The notes under the pieces were generated by a model. That model made no database searches. It was not told the origin of the DNA and saw only the letters and a list, made by a program, of their open reading frames with translations. From Berberis thunbergii (taxonomy: Eukaryota > Streptophyta > Magnoliopsida > Ranunculales > Berberidaceae), in the NCBI GenBank assembly GCA_003290165.1, contig QNQO01006987.1, positions 124,001 to 188,000 of the forward strand: a stretch of DNA of 64,000 nucleotides, given 5' to 3'. Below are positions 57,179-64,000 of the stretch, in pieces. The stretch's first letter is position 1. The number at the start of each line of letters is the position of its first letter. A program made the translations under genes and the position numbers.

Positions 57179-58053
57179 TAGGGCTTGGCAATTTAAACCG
57201 AAAAATCGGGAACCGGCCCGATCCGAACCAGGAACCGGCTGGTTCGATTTCGAAATAGATTTTTAATCTTAGATTCGGTTTTTAAGCCCATCCCGAAATT
57301 TTGGTCCGGTCCTCGATTCCAGCAATCCTAAACAGTCAGTTAACCGGACCTTGTCCAAATGTTTAAATAGAGTATCAATTTGTTCCAAAGTCCAACTCAA
57401 ACTATTCCTACTAACATCAAAACCCAACCCAAACTATGCCTACAACCTAAACCTCACCATAAAACCCAACTTTAGTCTATCAGAACTCCCCATGTGACAT
57501 TGACACAACTTTATTCAATCAAAACTTTATTCTATCACTTGTCCTTTTTTTTCTTCCTCGGACATGAAGCCCTATTTCTTTTCCTTTCTCTATTTTTTTT
57601 CTTTTTTATTCTTCTTCAAATACCATATGATTGTTGAAATTAAAGATGCAGTTGAGCTCTCTATTGCAGCGACAGAGGCATTGGTCATATCTAACACCGT
57701 AAAGTGTGAATCTGCTTCTTCAGTTTGTCCAGCTTAAAATATAGTTGATATTGCACTTCATTTGAAGTAAGCAAGCAAAAATTGGTGCACTAATGGCTAC
57801 AATAAAGGTTCTGAACTTCTGATTGCGAAGCTGGCCGATTCGATGAGTCTGATCTGCTTCAAGACCTGGATGAAGAGATTATGGCAGATGCATATGAGAA
57901 TGTTGGGTTACTCCATTTTTCTATTATTAAAAAAATTCAATTTTACTCTTCCAGCGGTTTAAGCACGAGAACCGGCCCAAATTCTAGGTTTCCCGGAACC
58001 CTGGTTACCGGTGTCACCAATCCGGGCCCGGTCCCTAGAAATTCAATTGTTGA
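57179..58053. mobile_element. Truncated copy of the 965-bp hAT (copy 2)
   Basis: Starts TAGGGCTTGGCAATTTAAACC after GTTTGTAC (57171-57178); truncated at the same base as in copy 1. Confidence 0.85.
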
Positions 58054-60694
58054 TTGTCTTCGAATAACACAATCAACAACAATCAGAACCTCATCTTTCT
58101 AATGTAGTAGAAATTGTTACTGAAGGAGGAGATGATCGAGGAAGAAGAGGTGTAGGTAGAGACTCTTCATCTTCATCAAATAGAGAAGGAAGTCCGAGAA
58201 TTTGATAATCAAATCGAAGTAAGAGTTCACTGATGGTTGTTCTAGCGAGAGACTGTCGAATTCTATTTCATATGGTGTGGTGGTAGGGTGGAATTTTGGG
58301 TGGGTGGTGTTGAGAAGAAGAATTTCTGAGTTTAGTTAGAAGAACTTGATGGCTTATACACTAAAAACGGATGACTATATCTCAAGGATTATCATGACAA
58401 AATTTGCTCAAACGAAAACTTGGACTAACTTTTTAGAGCTCTTATAGTCAACAACTAAGAAAAAAATGTTATAATCATGGTTTAAAAATCTTAAATGTAT
58501 TTGATGAAATTTTGTCAAAATATTAACGTACTGTACAGTTCATAATACTGTTATAAATTCAAACATTTGATCATTTTATCTCTTACTGTTATGTATTTAT
58601 TCACATTAACAATACATTAAAACGTTGCTTATTTATAGGCGAAGGAAATGAGCTAATAGTTTGGCACCTATTCCCACAAGGGTTTAAAATGCTTCCACCT
58701 TAAAGGATGATGAGGTGGCTACGTGGATATCCAATGTTTTTTAGTGTATTTTGCAATACTCTCTCTTGGATGTTTACCATACGTTGTCTCCCCCCAATGA
58801 AATGCTCTAAAGTGACACCATTGTTGCCTCTTTAAAACCTTGCCAGTAAAACTTAGCGAGGAAAAAATGGACAAAAAGAAAAAGAGTACAACATTCTTAA
58901 GGAACATCGAGAGTGCACATAATGATGCCTCGTTTAAACCTTGACCGGATAACTCAATGGGATAAACCACGTCGAAGGAAAAAGAGTACAACCATCAATT
59001 TACATACTTCAGGATGCTCCATGCGCATAGTGTTGCCTTATTAAAACCTTGACGGGAAAACCAAGTAAAATAAAACTATTTCGAAGAAAAAAAAGTACGC
59101 GTAGATAACACACTTCTATGTGATCTTAAAACATACTTCTGGTAGCATACTTCTGGATGCACATCAGAGGCTATACTTTTGAATATTCCCCTGATATTGA
59201 CTCCCCCTAATGAAAGCAAAACTTTATTACTTTGAAGATTCAGCCAACGTATACCAATCTCTTTAACCAATTTTTGAATAGTTGATTTAGGGATGCTTTG
59301 GTGAAGAGATCAGCGAGGTTGTCACTTGACCGAACTTGTTTGACTTCAATCAAATGAGATTATTTTTATATCCTTCTTTACACAGATATTCACATAGAAG
59401 ATTATACCACATCCTTCCGAATTTTTTCAAGCCATATAAGGCACGTCTTAGTTTTATCGAATAAGTATTTTTTTGGCTTTATCTTTGGCAAGGCAAATCC
59501 TTCAGGGATTTTCATGTAACTATTTGTTTCTAAATCTCTATATAAATAAACAGTTATGACATCCATCTGTCTTGTATCAAGTTTTTTAGAAATTCCAAGA
59601 CTTATTAAATATCATAATGTAGCCATATCCATAACCGAGGAATATGTTTCATTAAAATCAATGTCGGGTTTCTAGTAGAACCCTTGTTCTACGAGTCTTG
59701 CCTTATATCTGACAATCTCATTTTGTTCATTTATTTTTCTTCAAAACACTCATTTGAAATCAATAGGGTTTACATGTTTAGGTGTTTGTACTAGGGCTGG
59801 GCAATTTAGACCGAAAAATTGGGAACCGACCCGATCCGAACCGGGAATCGGTCGGTTCGATTTTATAATAGATTTTTAATCTTCGATTTGGTTTTTAGGC
59901 CCGGCCCAAAAATTTTGGTATGTTCCTCGGCTCTAGCAATCCTAAACAGTTGGTTAACCGGGCCTAGTACAAATGTTTAAATAGAGTATCAATTTGTTCC
60001 AAAGTCCAACTCAAACTATTCCCCCTAACATCAAAACCCAACCCAAACTTACGCCAACCCAAACTATGCCTACAACCTAAACCTACCCCTAAAATCCAAC
60101 TTTATTCTATCACAATTCCCATGTGACATTGACACAACTTTATTCTATCACTTGTCCTTTTTTTTTCTATTTTTTCTTCCTCAGACGTGAAGCCCTATCT
60201 TTTTTTTTTTCCTTTCTCTATCTTTTTTTCTTTTTTTTTCTTCTTCAAATACCGTATGATTGTTGAAATTAAAGATGCAATTGGGCTATCTATTGCAGCT
60301 TCAGAGGCATTGATCATATCTGAAACAGTAAAGTGTGAATCTGCTTCTTGAGTTTGTCCAGCTTAAAATATAGTTGATATTGCACTTCATTTGAAGCAAG
60401 CAAGCAAAAATTGGTGCACCAATGGCTGCAATAACGGTCTGAACTTCTGATTGTGAAGCTGGACGGCTTGATGAGACTAATCTACTTCCAGACCTGGATG
60501 AAGAGATTATGGCAGATGTATATGAGGATGTTCGGTTACTGCATTCTTTTATTATTCAAAAAAAAAAATTCAATTGTACTCTTCCAGCCGTTTAAGCCCG
60601 AGAATCAGCCAGAATTTTTGGTTACCGGTCAGCCAGAACCCTGGTTAACCGGTCTCACCAGTCCGAGCTCGGTCCCTAGAACATCAATTGTTGA
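58054..60694. repeat. Tandem segmental copy 3, internally deleted
   Basis: Same start. It lacks 929 bp of copia RT/RNase H (between CAAAT words at 55808 and 56737 of copy 2) and continues at its right end into the uninterrupted parent hAT and copia. Confidence 0.92.
59230..59783 (-). pseudogene. Copia RT fragment and C-terminus, copy 3
   Basis: Retains the start of RT (59.35-59.78 kb) and the last residues of the polyprotein (EIGIRWLNLQSN, 59.24-59.27 kb) but has lost the catalytic RT region and nearly all RNase H through the 929-bp deletion. Confidence 0.8.
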
Positions 60695-60756
60695 AACTCC
60701 GGTTTAGTCCTCGATTTTGACAAATTGGGTCGGTTAACCGAACCTTCCCAACCCTA
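59792..60756. mobile_element. hAT-like element, 965 bp, complete
   Basis: Termini TAGGGCTGGGCAATTTAGACC and the complement TAGGGTTGGGAAGGTTCGG. Perfect 8-bp duplication GTTTGTAC at 59784-59791 and 60757-60764. No transposase. Inserted in copia coding sequence at the end of the CGVFGPIVQT block. Confidence 0.93.
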
Positions 60757-60764
60757 GTTTGTAC

Positions 60765-63040
60765 TATAGGTCCAAATACACCACATTTTTCAAGAGAATC
60801 CAATTATGCTTTGATAGCATCTTTCCATTTTTTCCAATCATTTCGTTGTCGACATTCATAGATGCTACATGGTTCAATATCATTACAAAGATCATTCCTC
60901 TTTGATATTTTGGTAGCTACCATATGTGCAAATATGTCATCGATGACCATTACATTCCGATTCTACATTTCTCTCGAATGTATTGAGATCTCATTATTGT
61001 CAGGTACCTGAGCCTCTTCGGGGGCCTTTTGAATCACTTCAGGGATCTGATTAATCACTTCAAGAGCGTTAGGTAATGCTAATGCTAGAGCCATAACCTC
61101 TGCCGGAGCGTTATGTAACACTACTGCTGGAGCCATAACTTCTTCATGAGTGTTATTTATTACTACTACTAGAGTCATAATCTCTTCAAGAGCGTTATGT
61201 ATTGTTACTGCTGGATCTTCATATACAACTTCTGCAGGAGTTTCAACAATTTCCTCTTCGAGAGCATTAGGCATGAATTTTTATTCATTTTCCTTTTTTG
61301 AGGAATTGAATCTTTGGAACTTATAGGTCTGCCACGCTTCTGGTGTGCAACAGATGCATTAGATGTTTTATCCAAAAAAATTTCTTCAGCGACACAAAGA
61401 GGTATGCCACGCTTCTAGCGTGCAACAAATTCATTAGTTGCCTTATTCGAAATTTGCCCTTCAGGGACACAAATACGAGCAGGTGCATTCATAGCTGGCA
61501 CATGTGAATTTTTTATTTTAAATGTATCATTAAATGCATCAGGTAATTGATTTGCAATTGCCTGAAGATGTAATATTCTCCATAGCTCATTATCACATTG
61601 GGATGTTTTAGGGTCTAGATGAGCCAATGTGGAAGTATTCCATGATAATTCACACTGTTCTTTCTCTATTTGCTGTCGTATATGGATGTGTCTATCTCCC
61701 CCTAACGGTTGGAATATCGTCTCATCAAAATGACAGTCTACAAATCTAGCAGTAAAACGTTGCCAGTTAACGATTCAAGATAGCAGATAATAAAAAGATG
61801 TGTCTACAAAGAGTTCTACCACCCATCTGGCGTGCAACAGATTCATTAGCTGCCTTATTCGAAGTTTGCCCTTCAGGGACACAAATACGAGCAGGTGCAT
61901 TCATAGTTGGCACATGTGAATTTTTTAGTTTAATTGTATCATTAAATGCATCAGGTAATTGATTTGCAATTTTCTGAATATGTAATATTCTCCATAGCTC
62001 ATTATCACATTGGGATGTTTTAGGGTCTAGATGAGACAAAGTGGAAGTATTCCATGATAATTCACACTGTTCTTTCTGTATTTTCTATTGTCTAAGGATG
62101 TGTCTATCTCCCACTAACGGTGGTAATATCGTCTCATCAAAATGACAGTCTGCAAATCTAGCAGTAAAACGTTGCTAGTTAACGGTTCAAGATAGCAAAT
62201 AATAAAAGGGGAGTCAAAACCGACATAAATGCTTAGGCGACGTTCAAGACCCATTTTATTACGTGTTGAGGGTAGTATAGGAACATGTACAACACAACCA
62301 AATATTAGTAAATGTGAAATATTTGGTTGATAACCTGTCACAAGTTGTAAAGGTGAATATAGATGGTACGAAATGGGTCTAAAGCGAAACAATGTTGCAG
62401 CACGCAAGATTGCATGTCCCCAAACACTAGTAGGCAGTTGAGGATGCATAAGTAAAAGCCTAGCAACAAGTTTACATAATCAAATATTATGCTTAATCAT
62501 TTTATGGATGCTCATGTGGGACCAAGTGTTCAATATCAATCCCTATGGAGGAGAAAAAAAATCATTAAGCACTTGTGAAGTGAATTCTGCTGCATTATCA
62601 AGACGAATAGACTTAATCGGATGGTCTGGGAATTGGGCCCTAAGTTTAATAATTTGTGTTAGAAATCTTGCAAAAGCAAAATTACAGGAGGAAGGAAGAC
62701 ATACGTAAGACCATCTAATGGAAGCGTCTATTAAAACCATGTTATATAAAAAAAAAAAGGTCCACTAGCATAATGAATTGGTCCACAAATGTCACCTTGT
62801 ATTATTTGTAAGAATGATGGTGACTCAATATCAACCTTGAGAGGGGGTGTCTGGTAATAAGTTTATCTTGTGAACAAGGAATGCATAAGTATCCACTAGG
62901 GAGGTGAAATAGAGTGTGTGCTAAGGGATGACCATTAGAGTTCTCAATAATTTTCTTCGACATGGTGGATCCAGGATGACCCAAATGTTCATGCCAAATA
63001 AGCAAAATTTGTGGGTCAATAGGTTTGTGACATGCCATAA
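60765..63040 (-). pseudogene. Copia GAG-pre-integrase, integrase and linker
   Basis: From the right: HEHLGHPGSTMSKKII with CIPCSQDK (HHCC zinc region, 62.8-63.0 kb); integrase with MVLIDASIRWSYVC and IKSIRLDNAAEFTSQ (first two catalytic Asp) but the NGLAE-type third block is lost near 62.5 kb; QLPTSVWGHAILRAATLFR and the LIFGCVVHVP block (62.1-62.45 kb); a Glu/Pro/Ala-rich variable linker (61.0-61.27 kb) with repeated NALEE/NAPAEVMA units; and KWKDAIKA...CGVFGPIVQT before the hAT. Several stops; a 412-bp internal tandem duplication. Confidence 0.85.
61418..62209 (-). repeat. 412-bp-period tandem duplication in copia pol
   Basis: 61418-61829 and 61830-62209 share the HLDPKTSQCDNELWRILH and SHVPAMNAPARICVPEG blocks at about 90% identity by eye. 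The unit repeats a stretch between integrase and linker. Confidence 0.85.
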
Positions 63041-63629
63041 GCTTCTGGCTAAAAATGACATGTGTTTCAATAGTACTAATGGTTGTACAATATAGTCCGA
63101 AGGAGATAATGGAGAATTTATCTAGTATGAGCTTCTGGCTTCCAACACTAGATATGATGCATAAATATTCTTTATTCCCTTAATTAGTTATTTCAATATG
63201 ATACCCATTGAAGCATATATCTTTATAACAAAGCCGATTTCTTCTGGAACTGGTTGAATTGAAGGCATTCAGAATAAATAAATGGGTACCATTTGGTAAT
63301 GCTAAGTTAGCTCTTCCAGAGCTTTCAATTATTTGCCGAAGTCCAGCTATGTTAGACACCTTTTGTATTGTATTGTCTAATGATGAAAATTTTTAGACTT
63401 TTTAACATTGTATGTGTAGTGGCACTGTCAAGCAAACTTGTATCATCATCCAACATCTACATATCGTGATCCATACCATTAAATAATAAACATAAGTAGT
63501 CAACAATCTATCAGTCTATATATAATTTTAGATAAACTATGTATATCTTACATATAAGTAGCCAAAAGTGGAGATTTTACAAGGTCATATCACAACACAA
63601 CATTACAAAGATGTTTTGTCAACATCTTA

Positions 63630-64000
63630 GAAAAGGTCTGAAGAGCCCATATGAGTAACAGTGACTGGATATTCAAATGTATTACAATTATCTTCCCATT
63701 GCATCAAATTTGTCTCTTTGGTTTTAATGGAAGCTTGATATTTTTCTATTCCTTCTTTTGGTGTATGACAAACATGTGACCAATGTCCAAGTTTACCACA
63801 TCTATGACAAGTATCTTCTCTGGAAGGATTTTTATCATCCTTCGCATGAGTTTTATCATATTTCCCGGCGGGAGCTTTGGTCCATTTATGGCAAGTGTTT
63901 TGACTACCTCTGCTAGGGTAACCACTTCTGCTGGAGTAATTGTTATAACAACCTCTGCTTAGTGATCATTGTGGCTACCTCTTCTGGAGTTACTACCTAT
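63630..64000 (-). pseudogene. Copia gag C-terminus with zinc knuckle, cut by window edge
   Basis: Arg/Gly/Ser-rich text near the edge, then an intact CCHC knuckle CHRCGKLGHWSHVC (63768-63809), then HTPKEGIEKYQASIKT and FEYPVTVTHMGSSDLF. This is the usual gag end of this copia group before the protease. The protease motif itself was not recognised in the decayed 63.05-63.6 kb stretch. Confidence 0.85.

Larger units (their letters stand above)
54521..58053. repeat. Tandem segmental copy 2
   Basis: 3533 bp with the same start, end and content as copy 1. It keeps the empty sites of both the hAT and the SINE. Confidence 0.92.
51175..64000 (-). mobile_element. Large decayed Ty1/copia element with nested triplication
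   Basis: Minus-strand copia running from beyond the right edge (gag zinc knuckle at 63.8 kb) through GAG-pre-integrase, integrase, linker, RT and RNase H to a 3' LTR. Its interior is interrupted by a hAT (59792-60756) in the linker-RT junction, and the 3' part is triplicated (48238-60694). The 5' LTR is outside the window. Many stops and frameshifts; inactive. Confidence 0.85.

Overview
This is a repeat-dominated, AT-rich stretch of a plant nuclear genome, most likely a eudicot. The evidence is Ty3/gypsy and Ty1/copia elements primed by initiator-Met tRNA, Tat-type elements with an antisense ORF, a TRIM, a tRNA-derived SINE, hAT and Mutator-like non-autonomous elements, and decayed plant genes (a MATE transporter, a CCCH zinc-finger fragment). 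The only locus that still reads as an open host gene is a small three-exon GATA zinc-finger gene at 10.8-14.2 kb. No multi-gene operon-like system, CRISPR array, rRNA or tRNA gene was seen.

Layout. 1-4265: 3' part of a Tat-like gypsy element with a coiled-coil antisense ORF and its 3' LTR. 4.3-10.7 kb: non-coding, with a copia-type LTR, MITE-like fold-backs and a 1.27-kb non-autonomous LTR element. 10.8-14.2 kb: GATA gene whose 2.9-kb intron holds a hAT MITE and a TRIM. 14.2-17.4 kb: a perfect 125-bp tandem duplication, an unassigned gene remnant and a fold-back MITE. 17.4-21.2 kb: MATE pseudogene split by a second copy of the non-autonomous LTR element. 21.4-25.8 kb: nearly complete minus-strand copia with 98% identical LTRs but no recognisable gag N-terminus. 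25.8-28.9 kb: non-coding.

28.95-46.9 kb is a nested cluster later broken by an inversion. In order of events: a Tat gypsy element (TSD AGAGT/AAAGT) inserted in a dispersed repeat; a hAT-like element carrying part of a CCCH zinc-finger gene (TSD ACAGTAGY) inserted in the Tat 5' LTR; a chromovirus (371-bp LTRs, TSD TCTTG) inserted inside the CCCH fragment; then about 15.4 kb (about 28.95-44.35 kb) was inverted with one breakpoint in the chromovirus gag. Re-inverting on paper rejoins gag, matches three TSD pairs and makes the CCCH reading frame continuous.

47-64 kb: a Mutator-like MITE with 9-bp TSD, a possible gene-carrying inverted-repeat element, and a large decayed minus-strand copia. A hAT-like element of 965 bp sits in its pol, and the copia 3' half plus part of that hAT has been tandemly triplicated (48238-54520, 54521-58053, 58054-60694). 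Later private changes are datable against the sister copies: a 2.6-kb hAT and a 101-bp SINE in copy 1 (empty sites in copies 2 and 3), and a 929-bp microhomology deletion in copy 3.
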